NCBI GenBank assembly: GCA_032716605.1 | Contig: CM064509.1 | Location: forward strand, 40,024,924 to 40,088,923 | From: Paralithodes platypus | Taxonomy: Eukaryota; Arthropoda; Malacostraca; Decapoda; Lithodidae | DNA: 64,000 bases | Direction of reading: 5' to 3' | In this document: in pieces, positions 22,151 to 34,800 of the stretch | Position numbering within the stretch: position 1 is the stretch's first letter | Layout of the letters: each line of letters opens with the position of its first letter | Position numbers and translations under genes: made by a program | Notes under the pieces: model-generated | The model's input: only the letters and a program-made list of their open reading frames with translations | Databases searched by the model: none | Told to the model about the DNA's origin: nothing

Positions 22151-22439
22151 AGAGGGAATGGGAAGAGCAGAAAGAGGAGGAGGATGAGGGTGTAAAATTT
22201 GTGTTAGGTCTCGAGACAGAAGAGGGGTAGATGGGGAAATGGGGAAAAGAATGAAGGTAGTGAAAAGATTCCTGGAGCAGGTGTGGCAGAAGAGAAAACG
22301 GAATAGGATAGAATAGGATGAGGGGGGAGAAGGGGACCAGAGCGGGGGAGGAAGAAAAATGAGATTAATAAGTAGGAAGGGGAAAGGATAAATTAAGATA
22401 AGGAGAGAACAAGATATTGGGGGGTGGAGGAGGGGGTAA

Positions 22440-22710
22440 AATAAGGAGGGGAGAGTTCTGCTTAAGCTATATACTTCAATTCTTTGTCTTTAACTATCCT
22501 TTCTACGACTACATAATTTCTAAACTAATTCTTAAATCTAGCTCTATCTGTTTCTGGAGAAGTCACCGGTGCATAGGTGAGCTGGCTTTGAGAGGGGACA
22601 GCAACTCCACAAAAAGAAGAAGAAGAAGACCGGTCGGCACTTGGCAGATATTCGCCCTACATTCTTATCAGTTTTCTTACTCTTGGAGGTTGTGACAGTA
22701 ATATTCAGCC
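22440..22710 (+). promoter_or_regulatory. OPLAH: Upstream region and 5' UTR of OPLAH
   Basis: About 270 bp between the end of the purine-rich LINE and the ATG, with an AAGAAGAAGAAGAAG run near 22615-22628. The start context is TTCAGCCATGG. No TATA box was clear, and the transcription start is not placed. The promoter must lie here or within the LINE, or an upstream non-coding exon exists. Confidence 0.45.
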
Positions 22711-22872
22711 ATGGGGGATAAATTCTGCTTTGCCATAGATCGAGGAGGAACATTCACTGACGTATATGCTCGGTGTCCTAAGGGTAAAGTGAGTGTGCTA
22801 AAGTTGCTGTCGGAGGACCCTACAAACTATGATGATGCCCCTACGGAAGGAATTCGACGTATTTTAGAACAG
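22711..22872 (+). CDS. OPLAH: OPLAH exon 1 (coding)
   Basis: 54 codons from ATG to ILEQ, phase 0, donor AG/GTGAGA. It holds the N-terminal nucleotide-binding-type motif DRGGTFTDV. Start chosen because the family begins just before this motif and no upstream in-frame ATG is better. Confidence 0.96.
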
Positions 22873-25800
22873 GTGAGATGTGTAAAAGAAGAGTAATAAA
22901 ACTGAACACTAGGCCTAGATGGTATTTTGGGTAAACATTAACGATATAGCCTATCGTATTTTAGGTCTGGGGTTTGGTCAATAGGCTAGGCCTAGCCTAC
23001 ATTCTTCAAAAATAGGCCTAGGCCTATGGTCAATATTTACGAGTCGCACCACAGCTGGGATCTCATTTCTAGGCTAATGGTAGTTTTTGGTTCCTATCAT
23101 TCTATGCTTCATTGCTATATAGGCTACAGTACTGTACTTTTTATCCACGGGAATTTTTTTTTCTTGTGTGTAGCCTAGCCTAAGACTAGCCTAGCCTAGG
23201 TCCTAGGCCTTTACCTAACCAAAAAACCGGTTCAATGTTATTTTAAATAGGCCTACCACAAATTTTGTTGATATATTTGAAGATAAATATTGAATCTATA
23301 TGTTCTAAAGGTCATAAGAAAATTTGTTTTAACCCTCGGCAAAACCTAATAAAAAAGTATGGTACTAAAATGTCTTTTTCGTAACAAGGTTGTCAATACG
23401 GTACTTTCAGTCATCGATAGCTGTAAAGTTCATATGAAAATGTGTTAAACCCTCCGAACCTCGGAAAGACTTAATATAAAAGTATGGTAGGCTACTAAAT
23501 TTAATTTTCGTAACAAGGTTGTCAATACGGTACTTTCCCGTTATCAATGTACAATCAAGCTGAAAATTGCAGATTAGCCTAAACACCATAGACTTCATCG
23601 ACTTTTCTTTCACATTCGTATAATCAACAGCCTTTTTTTTTTTTTTTTTTTTTTATTAACCCGTTGAGCCCCGGCTAGTTATAATATTTTGTTCACCCCA
23701 GTCCCAAGCCATTTTCACTTATTTTTTTTGTTTGCTAAAATGGAAGACAAGGATGAGAAATGAAAAAAAAACAAAAAAAAATCACCTCTGACATTTTTTT
23801 TTTGGGGGGGCGGTTGGGGGGGGGGGAGCTTCAAAAAAATTTGTTGAGCCAAAATGGAAGAGAATGGTGAGAAATGAACACACAAATAAAAAAAAACTCA
23901 TTTCGGTCATTTGGGGGGCGGGGGGGGGGTTTCAATAGTTCGTCTCCCCCGCATGACCACCCGCCCGGGAGCACTAGGGTAAAAACTGAGTATGGCATTG
24001 TACGGCATACATCCTAAGGAGTATCTCACATAAATCTCAAGCCTCTAGCTCCCATACGACCGGAGTAATGAAGGTTCAAAGTGGCGGTAAACTAGGGGTG
24101 TAAACTATCCCCACTAAGCCTACCACCACCAGCCGCGCGGCTGTCTCGGCCCGCTCACACCTACTGGCCCGGCTCCCCCACACACTACGGTACCGCCCCC
24201 TCCTATTCTCCCGCCATTTCCTACCTTACGAGCCACGTAAGTGTTTTTTATATGTCGGACGCACGTGATGCGTCGCTGGGAGTTGGTGATCAAAGACTGC
24301 CGACGCAACACGTGCGACGCTGGGTCTCAACGGGTTAAGGGAGCACTCAACCAGCGGGGGTGTGGGGGCGGCAGCCCCCACCCATAATACTAAGTTAGGT
24401 TAGGTAAGGTTGTTAGGTTAGGCTAATGTCTTTTCAAATCACTATTGGGGAGGGGGGGGGGGGGGGTCTCAACATTGATCATAGGAGCGGGTTTTTTTTA
24501 GCCAAAGTAGGGCTGTTTACGTGATCATTTTCATGCCTAAATAAGACCCAGAGCGTAAAACAAGTATCTATCCCTGAAAGGGCATAACAGAGCTTTCCAA
24601 TGACACCATAATGATCCTTTTATGATGGCTAGTTTTCTTGCAACAACCGCGCAACGCGAGTGCAAAAAGCATGTAATTCGGCACTTTCCCCATACAATTC
24701 CGTATATAGCGAGTGAGAGAGGGAGGGAGGAGGTGGGATTCGTGTCAGTAGGTTCGCCGCGGTGGTCTGGAGCAGTCATACGCTCGCTACTCTCCTGCCA
24801 CCACTTGTCTCTCTCTCTCAGCAACATTACGTGCTGAAATTGCCACACGACCTATGTCGAGCGCCGCCAGATAGTCCAGATTTATTATACTCGACTTATG
24901 TTGCGCGTCGATAGTTAAGGGTTAAAGATATTGTTCAATGATTCTTAGTAAATAGCCTAGGCATCTGAAAACAGTTCCTCCCGCTACACAGGATCGTACC
25001 GGCTAGCCTATTAGGGATGGTGGATGTCAGGATGTAGGCTAATGTCCGGGTGTACGGTCGTCATGTTAATGTTTACATAAGTCGATGATCGATCACCGCG
25101 GTTATGTTCGCGTCTATTTTGACGGCGATTTTTTTCGGTTATTTGCCCCTTGCTGGCAATAGGCTTTAGCTATATGATATGATGATCACAATATGTCATG
25201 GGAGGGTGAGGGAATGCTAGACTACTCGGCCCACGGGACAGCTCGGCCCCGTGTTAATTACGAGACAACTCGTAATTAACCTAACCTAACCTACACATGA
25301 ATCGAGAGAAGTAGCCTATGATATGACATAATTATAGGACAATATAAAGATGATGTAATTAAATTCATACATCGATTTTATCGTGGCCTACAGGTTTCTT
25401 ATACCATGTATTTCATTCCTATATGTGTCTAAATGCGCATAAAATTTATTACTGATCCTGAAAAAAACAAAATATCCCCTATATCGCCTACGTCGCAAGA
25501 GGCGGGTGGCTTTGTTTACATCCGCCGCGAAGAAGAAGAAGCGTTGGGGAAAATTTGGTTTTTGACCCATACTGTTTAAATATATGACGATTTCAATAAA
25601 TCTTGAGGGGGGGGGGGCTTGCCCCCCTCCCCTCCCCCTCTACATATTTTGTATCCAACGGCAAACGATTATGGCCAAATAGTTATTTTTCGCGAGTGAA
25701 GGGACGTGTTTTTAGATTGTTGTTTAACCCTTGGGATCCGGGAGGCCTCATATGAGGCAAAATGGTCAAATAAAAATCGCCGCTATAATCATGAGAACTC

Positions 25801-28800
25801 GGCAACCATGCGTTGTAGCAACGTCATCTCTACAGCATTCTACAGCCAACAAAAAGTTCTACAATTTGCAAAATTATTGACTGCTCTAGGTGGTCTCAAT
25901 CAGTAGCTACTGAATTATGAAGTTGATTTTACCAAAATTGATATGAGGCCCCCCCCGGATCCCAAGGGTTAATGGGTAAATATGCATTTACGCCTATTTT
26001 CACACATCAAAACACCCTTACACAACTCTAAACTACATAAAAACAATCAAACCGATTTTTAGCACTTTAATTACATCATCTTTAAATTGACCTAATTATA
26101 CAATAAACGAACATTTCGCCCACATTACACACACGCCATAAACCCTCCACTTAGCTCTAAGCTCTCCCCATCCTATATCCTGACTGGTCTCGTCAAATTG
26201 CCCCATAGCAAAACATGGGGCCGAGCTGTCTCAAATAATGGGCCGAGTTGTCCAAAAGTGGGCCGAGCTCTCCGAGCCGAGTTGTCCCATGGGCCGAGTC
26301 GTCCAGTCACCAGGGTAAGGGCATAGCCTAATATTGCGTAATTATTTAATCGAAGGCCTTTTGGAAAAACTAAATTTTTATGTAACAAATTTTCCCATGG
26401 ATTTTTTTTTTTCCCTGTTAGTTTTCATCAATATACAGTATAGTGTTTGGAAATAATTACAACCCTCGGCAAAACTGTTTTCCCCATTATACAACGATCT
26501 TAAGACCGATAGTGGGGAGGGCTATGAAGTACAGTACTGTACAGGGAAAATGAGGGGTTAAATGCGTAAAACGGCGATAAAAACTTATTTTAGCAAAATT
26601 TGGCTCGAGTTTTAAGGTATTTCAAAGGCCTAAAACCCAATATTTCGAAAACCCGAGCCAAGTTTTGGCCAAAGCTGGCTCGGATTTTGCGAGTTTGTAG
26701 ACAAAAAAATTACAGTAACCTCATTTAGATATTTGGCTCAGGTTTCCCAAAATTGCAAAGCCATAAAACCCGAATTTTGGAAAACCCGAGCCAAGTTTTG
26801 GCAAAACTTGGCTCAGATTTTGCGAGTTTTAAGAGTAAACAAATTACAGTAACCTAATTTAGAATTTTGGCTCATGTTTCCCTAAATTGCAAACCCCAAC
26901 AAGCATAATTTTGGAAAACCTGAGCCAATTTTTGGCAAAACTTGGATCGTATTTTGAGAATCGAAAAAGACTAACGAAATGTCAGAAATCGGCTCATGAT
27001 TTCCCTAATTGCAAAGCCAAATAACCAGATTTATCGAAAACGTAGCACTTATTTAAATCATAAATATCCAGTAACATAGACCTACAGTAGTACATTGGAT
27101 ACAAGCCTAATCCACACCTAACGCCTACAATGTGTCCGTAGTACCTAGTAGGCCTACGTGGGATACAACACAAACCCTTACCGCCGCCCATTTAGTATTC
27201 GGGCGTATCTGTAAATACTACCGCAACTACGAATCTTGTTTCTGAGACCTAGTATATTAACCTAACCTAACCTAGACCCAGTACGTGGGATACTAAACTA
27301 GCCTTTGCATGCCAGCAACAGCGGATTCATAGTACCCAGTACGTGGCATACTAAAGTAGCCCTTGCATGCCAGGTAGAGCGGATTCATAGTACTCAGTAC
27401 GTGGCATACTAAACTAGCCCTTGCATGCCAGGTAAAGCGGATTCATAGTACAGTACTCAGTACGTGGTATTTATTACCCATTAATTTCCGGAAGTTTAAA
27501 CCTACTGTATGCGTAAAAATCTTACCTCTTACACGTAACAGGGGTGCTATGGGCTCTCTGCGAGAGGGCTGGTTATCACACAGAGGCCCACGTCTCTTCA
27601 ACAAACTCCCACGGCGAGTAAGAGACATGAGGGACATCTCGTTAGACAACTTCAAGAGAGCCCTAGATGTCGAACTGCAAAAAGTGCCAGACGAGCCCAT
27701 CCTCGCAAGGGAGCGAGCTGTCGCTTCAAACAGTCTACTGCACCAAATCACCACCCAAAACGAGGGGCGTCGCGCTCCTTGGTGCCGCTAGAGGAGCGGC
27801 GAACACATCCAAAGGTATCCAAAGGTAAATGTAAGGTCACATCAGTAGTCAAGCACCCATGTTCTAAATGGCGTGTGTACGAATCGGTGCCGTCTATAGG
27901 AAGGTATTGACAACCATGTTACGAAAAAATTCCATTTTAGTACCATATATTTTTATTAGGTTTTGCCGAAGGTTGAAACTAATTTTAATATGATGGTTAG
28001 AGCATAATTATAGATTCCATATCTGTCTTCAAATATGTCAAAATAATTGGTGACAAATAAATGGAGTTATAATAATAATAATAATAATAATAATAGTTCT
28101 TAAAGCTAGCGCATGCTAAGCTAGCTAAGGATAGCTCAATAAGGCCGATTAGGCGTATTTCCATTGGGGTCCTGTACTACTACCCCATCCCTTTGCTCAT
28201 GAGGGATGGTAACGACTCAGTGCTTGTGAAAAATCTTTAATGCGCCGAGCGTGGGCGCGAACCCGGGCCTTCTGGGTGGAAGTCCGAGACGCTAGTCACT
28301 ACACCAAGCGAGCCGCTACTGGCCTTTTTTTCTAGTTATTAAAAACGTATTCTATGGTGTATTAGGCTATATGATATAGGTAACAGCCTAACAGGACGAT
28401 TCGACGGTGCGCCAGTTCGACGATGCCGTCGAAACGTCTATTTCTTACAGTTTCTTACAGTAGATCCTCTGGAAAAAGGCAAACTATGCCTGTGTATCCA
28501 GCTCAGTACCAGTACTTGCACTGCTGCGGTCGTTCACGGTGTTGGCGGCGGCGGTAGCAGACGCAACATTTTTACTATTCTGTATTTTTGTTTTATAATC
28601 AAACTTCAAATCTTGTCTTCCCCATGCTTTATCAAGATTACTTTCAAACTCCCTTATTGATTCGGAATCGACTACATACTGGGGCAGTGCGTTCCACTCA
28701 TTTACCACTCTATCACAAAATGAGTTCTTTGCCTTCTCAAGCCTATTTCTTTCTTTGTAAATTTTCTTAGAGTGTCCTCTCGTTCTTGTTCCCTCCCGCA

Positions 28801-31800
28801 TCGAGAAGATACCTTCACACACATCCTCATCGTACTTTCCTGACACTATCTTAAAAGTCTCTATCATATCCCCTCTCTTTCTCCTATATGCCAGTGTCGA
28901 AGCCCCAGTGTCCTCAACCTCTGCTCATAGCCCGCGTTCTTCAACGTTGGTACCAGCTTGCTAGCTCTCCTCTGCACTTTTTCCACTGCTTCTATATCCT
29001 TTACCATATATGGAGCCCACACCTGGTTCGCATATTCCAGGTGCGGCCTAACCAGCGCTGTATAGAGATTCCTGAAGATTTCTTCGTCAAGTGACACAAA
29101 TGTCCTTATCAGCCCTACAATTCTATTGGCTTTGTTTATTTTTTCTGCTAAATGTTTTGAGAAATTTAACTTATTGTCTATCACTACTCCTATATCCTTT
29201 TCTGCATTCACTTCCTCCATCGCTTCATACATACTGTATCCTACCTTGTCTATCCTGCTGGTCCCAATATGCATGTACTTGCATTTTTTTGGATGAAAAG
29301 GCATTAACCAATGCTCAGACCATCCCTTCATGCCCTCCACATCTCCTTGAAGCAAACCCATATCTTCCTTACTCCTCACTCTTCTATACATCTTAGTGTC
29401 ATCCGCATACAGATATACCTCACTTCCATTAGTTATAACTTCAGGTAAGTCGTTGATAAATATAACGAACAGCAGTGGTCCCAACATAGATCCCTGAGGT
29501 ACCCCACTTGTAATTTCCCTCCACCCCGAGCCTATTCCATTCACCAGTACCCTCTGTCTCTGATCTTTCAGGAAGGCTTCTATCCATTTCACACATTTCT
29601 CCCCTATATTATAGCTTCTAACTTTCTCTATTAACCTTTTATGTGGGACCTTATCGAAGGCCTTCATAAAATCGCAATATACCACGTCTATTACATCACC
29701 ATCTTCTAGAATTTGCATCCAATCATCTACCACCTTAATTAGCTGTAGTACCGTCGACCTCCCCGGCAAGAATCCGAACTGTCTCCCACTGAAAATTTGG
29801 TTTGATTTCATATGCTCCATTATTCCTTCTCTAATTACCGTTTCCATTAGTTTACACACAACACTTGTCAAACTGACTGGTCTAGAATTTCCTGGGTCAT
29901 TTCTCTTTCCCTTCTTAAATATACCCGGTAGCTGTTATGTTCGCCTCTCTCCAGTCCATCGGGATTTGTCCTGTATTAAAAGATACCTCCAATAAAAAAA
30001 ATAATGGCTCTACTAACATCTCACCTCCTTCCTTATAATTCTTGGATGTATCCCATCCGGTCCCGGGGACTTACTTCTGTTAATTTTTTCTATAGCCCTT
30101 CTTATTCTAGCATGGGAAAACTCTATTAGTTCTAGTGCCGGTGCCTGTTTGATGGGATTAGTAGGCACCGCATCATCCGACTCCACTGTTAGTACCTCCC
30201 CAAAGTATTTCCTCAGCACCTCTGCTTTCTCCTTATCAGTTTCTGCTCTATTCCTATCATCCAATTCTCCTATCAGTTCTGGGATCCCTACTCTTGTTAA
30301 CTTTTCCTGAATGTACTTCCAGAATATTTTTGGATTATCCTTCACGTTTCTTGCAATCTCTCTCTCCCTCTCCTTCTCCCCCCTCCTTGTCTCCCACCTT
30401 ATTTTATTGTTTATTTGTCTACGTTCCAAATCCACTTCTTTAGCTTCTATACTAGACCCCCTGTTCTTTTTTAACACTTTTAGTCTATCCCACAATTGTT
30501 TCTTTCTTCTTATCAATGTCCAAAGCTTTATTTTCATTGGTAATTCTGGGTTCGTTCTTTTCCTCAATTTTGTTTTATCCTTATATTCCCTTACTGGTAC
30601 ACATTTGGATATAGCATTCTCCAGTTTGACTCTAATCTTCCTTCACATTCCTTCAGCGTCTTCACCGTTCAAGTATTACCCCCAGTCAATGTCCAAACAC
30701 CTGCTCAGCAGCTCATAATCTGCTCTATCATACATGTATATTTTTTTATTGCTTCTATTATCCCTCTCTGTTTTAACCCTCTCACCACGGAAGGGCTCTT
30801 GAACGCCCATAAAAAAGCATATAACAGCTGCCCGGAAGGGCTCTTGAACGCCCAGTGGTTGAAAGCCTGTGAGCTTCGTGTGCGAGGCGTCGGTCCGACG
30901 CATGTAAACAACAGCCAGCTGGACCGACGCCCCGCATCTCCGGCCACAAGAAGGAGAGCGTCGCTTGTTCGTGTGTGCCTGTATGTTGTTGTTAAGTATC
31001 GAAAAGTAGTGTAAAGTGGCTGTTTTGGCCATAAAGTTATCTCCAATGAAATCATCATCACAACTCAACCAGTTGACTTAGAGAGCTCTACTTAATGCCA
31101 TTCTACAGGTAAATAACACAGCTACGCTTGGGGATGCGCGGGAATGCGGGAAGCAGTCAGATTAACACATATACGGTAGCCTAGCCTAGACGTTTTTCGG
31201 CCAAAACACCCGGGTTTCGAGGAATATATATATAATACATAGCCGGGGCTGGAGGGTTAATATTGCAACTAAAACTTATACAGGCATGGTCACTACGACC
31301 TATAGGGCTATCCACATTGACATGTTCCACTATATCCTCCTCATTGCTAAAAATCAAATCAAGTACACTCCCCTGCGTCCCATCTCTATATCTTGTCATC
31401 TCTGTAATATGTTGCGTTAAAAAACAATCTCTCACTTTCTCTATAAACTTGTTTTCCAGGCTATACTGTCCCGCTGGAGTAGTACAATTTGCCCAGTTGA
31501 TCCTTGGCAAATTGAAATCTCCAATCAAAATCTTATATTTGTTCTCTCTATTATCTATTTCCTCCATTGCTTTCAGTAGGTTATCATCCTCTTCCCTACT
31601 ATTATTTGGGCTTCTATATATAGAGGCAATTAGAATTGACCCTCTTGCACATTTTACTTCAATACACAAATACTCACAATACTGCTGTCTCATATCCACC
31701 TCATTTACCTTGAGCTCTTTTCTTACATAAATAAACAGTCCTCTTCCAACCTCTGCTCTAATAGCATTCCTCTCATACAACTCAAAACCCTCCAAACTAT

Positions 31801-34800
31801 ACTCCACCAGTTCCCTTTCAATTCTAGCATTTTTTGGTCTTACTTCCTGTAAGGCTATGACATCAGGTTTTTCCTCTTCATCCTGCAACCTACTTATCAG
31901 TTCTCTTTTCTTGTCCTGGGTAAACACATCCACATTACTAAACATAATCCTTAATCTTTCTACCATTCCTTCAGCAGCTACATCATCCCGCTCCTCCTGT
32001 CCGTGCCCTACTCCCCCCCTCACACTACCGGTACTGGGTCTGCAGCTTCTTCTTCTCCTGTCTCTCCCCGAGATGCTTCCACCCTGCTCCCCACCTCTGC
32101 CACAACTTCTATCACATTCTCTTCCCTCCCAGATCTCCTTCTCCCTTCTATTCGTATAAACCACTTCTTCAATTTCCCGTCCCTCACTCTCCAGAAAAAC
32201 TTCTTATCCTCCTCACCCAACTCTCCATTTTCCTCATCAGCCTTTTCCTGTAGTTCCTTTATTTTTTTTCTTTGTCTATGCTCAAATCCTTCTTTAATCT
32301 TATATGTTTCAGTTCTTCATTTGTGTTTAGTCTCCAACTAAAATTTGTCACTGTCTCTGCCACTGCCCTGGTTTTAAACTGTACCCTTATAGGTCTCATC
32401 TCCCCCCTTCTATATCTACCTATCCTACTGACTTACTCCACCTGCCCATCCCATCCACATCCATCTACATCAACAGCTTTCATGACCTCCTTCACTTTCT
32501 CCATATCTCTCACTTTTCTCACTCCATTATCATTCATATGAACCTCTATATCTCCATGCATGATTACACCTCTATCCCTGTCCATGGCCTCCCTCACGAC
32601 ACTCTCCTTGTTCTTCATGACACCTACGACTGCACTCTCAAAACTTTTTTGTCTTATTCATTTCCTCCTTTTGTTCTTTCACAATTTCCTCCAAATCCTT
32701 AACTTTCTGTTCACCTACCACCGTCCATGCAGTTGACTCCTTCACTTCCTTGAATCGTCCTTCGTATTCCTTCAACTGCTCCTTTAATGCCATTTTCTCT
32801 GCTCCCAATTCCTCTACCCTTTTAATACCATCTCTAGGTTATTATTAACTTCTGAAATTAACTTCCATGACGGCGTCGGGGGATGGATGTAGTTACCGGG
32901 TGTACCACTACCGACATACAACATGTCGGTTGCTCCGACATTGTCGCTGAGATGATAAAAGCCTCAGGGGAGATTGGTGTAAACTTAGTCACTGAGTTGA
33001 TAAACACCATTATTAAAGATGAGAAAATCCCAGAGGATTGGCTCAAAAGTGTAATAGTAAATATATACAAAGGAAAAGGGGATGCGCTAGATAGAGGAAA
33101 TTATAGGGGCCTGAAAATGCTTGACCAAATCATGAAGGTCTGTGAGAGAGTCCTTGAGGGTTTGATCAGGCAAAGCATCTCTATTGATGATATGCAGTTT
33201 GGTTTTATGCCAGGACGTGGTACAACCGATGCTATCTTCATAGTCAGGCAGATACAGGAAAGATACTTACTAAAAGGCAGGGATCTTTACTTTGTGTTTG
33301 TGGACCTGGAGAAGGCCTTTGATAGGGTACCTAGAGATGTTGTACAGTGGGCTATGAGGAAACTTGGTGTGGAAGAGTGGCTGGTGCGTGTGATAATGAA
33401 GATGTATGAGGATTCGCGAAGTTCGGTGAGGGTGAAGGGTGTACTGAGTGATGAGTTCGCAGTCCGTGTTGGAGTCCATCAGGGTTCAGTGTTAAGCCCC
33501 CTCCTCTTTATTATGGTCTTGGAGGCGCTGTCTAGAGTTTTTAGAGGCGGACTCCCGTTGGAACTGTTTTATGCAGACGATTTAGTCCTAATAGCTGACA
33601 GTATGCAGGATGCTGAGGCCAAATTCAGAGAGTGGAGAGAGGGCATGGCTAGCAAGGGTTTAAGAGTCAATATTAACAAAACCAAGGTTATGCATTGTAG
33701 TTTGAGACGAGGCAATGTGGAAAAGAGCGGTGCATACCCATGTGCAGTGTGTGTAAAGGGAGTGGGCATTAACTCAATTCAATGTAGCATCTGTCGATGT
33801 TGGGTACACCATGGGAGTAAGCGCTGTAGTAGAATAAAGGGACCCCTGCCGAAGGATAAGTCAGAAATAGAGAAATTTGAGTGCGTAGTGTGCAAAGGCA
33901 AGCTTGTGTTAAGTGATGATCCTGTGGCTGTGAATTTTGGAAATGAGTCATTGGAGCTGGTGAACAAGTTTTGTTACCTAGGAGATACCATCTCTGCCGG
34001 TGGTGGGGCCGAGGCTGCCACTGTTGCTAGAATTAGGTGTGGCTGGGGGAAGTTCAGAGAATTGATGCCAATCCTGACCATGAAAAGAATGCCTCTCCCC
34101 CTGAAGGGAAAGGTGTATGCCTCATGTGTTAGAAGTGCAATGACGTATGCCTCAGAAACATGGGCCGTTAAAGTAGAGGATGTCAACAGACTGGAGCGTA
34201 ATGAGATGAGAATGGTGAGATGGATGTGTGGGGCCAGGCTACAGGATAGAATAACAAATGTTGAGCTGAGGAGACGTTTAGGTATAAAGAGTATTAGCGA
34301 GGTGATGCGTACAAGTAGACTGGGATGGTATGGACATGTGGAGAGAATGGATGAACAAAATTGGGTGAAAAAATGCAGGTCTGTGATTGTGGAGGGAGCT
34401 GCACCAAGGGGTGGACCGAGGAAGACCTGGGATCGGACTATACGCGCCGATCTCAAATCCAAGAACTTGACAAGTGAAGCAGCCCTTAACAGGGTTGCCT
34501 GGAATGCCGCCATTAGGACAAGAGACTGAAACTGCACTTATGTGTGGAACACTCAGTCTTAAAATGTTATGTATGTATGTATGTATAAATCATCTATAAA
34601 TACACTTAGTTGTATTCCGTCCGTTAGTGACACAGTTGAGCTGGGGCTCCACTGCGAATACTCATAATAAAATAAATATTTATAAATCTATAATACTAGG
34701 TTAGGTTAGGTTAGGTTAGGTTGTTTGGTTAGGGTAATGTATTTTTGTATCCAAAGGCAATCAAAATAGATGGGAACATGATGGTGAGCGTCCGCGTAGT

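Larger units (their letters stand above)
16890..22390 (+). mobile_element. Near full-length purine-rich LINE (ORF1 + EN + RT), inactivated
   Basis: About 5.5 kb, very rich in A and G on the + strand along its whole length. It holds ORF1-like blocks (PHD-like zinc region, SGNH-like esterase), then an AP-type endonuclease and a reverse transcriptase with a C-terminal CCHC motif. Frameshifts and stops break it at several places. The clade is uncertain: ORF1 resembles CR1, while a C-terminal CCHC is more usual in I/Jockey-like groups. Exact ends are not certain and no target duplication was found. Confidence 0.82.
28484..32870 (-). mobile_element. CR1-like LINE, nearly full length, interrupted by a MITE
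   Basis: On the - strand: ORF1 remnants (about 32870-32220, with [16 protein letters not shown]), endonuclease (about 32110-31261), and reverse transcriptase to the C-terminus (30783-28484). A 480-bp TTAA MITE sits between EN and RT. Stops and frame changes make it inactive. Confidence 0.86.
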
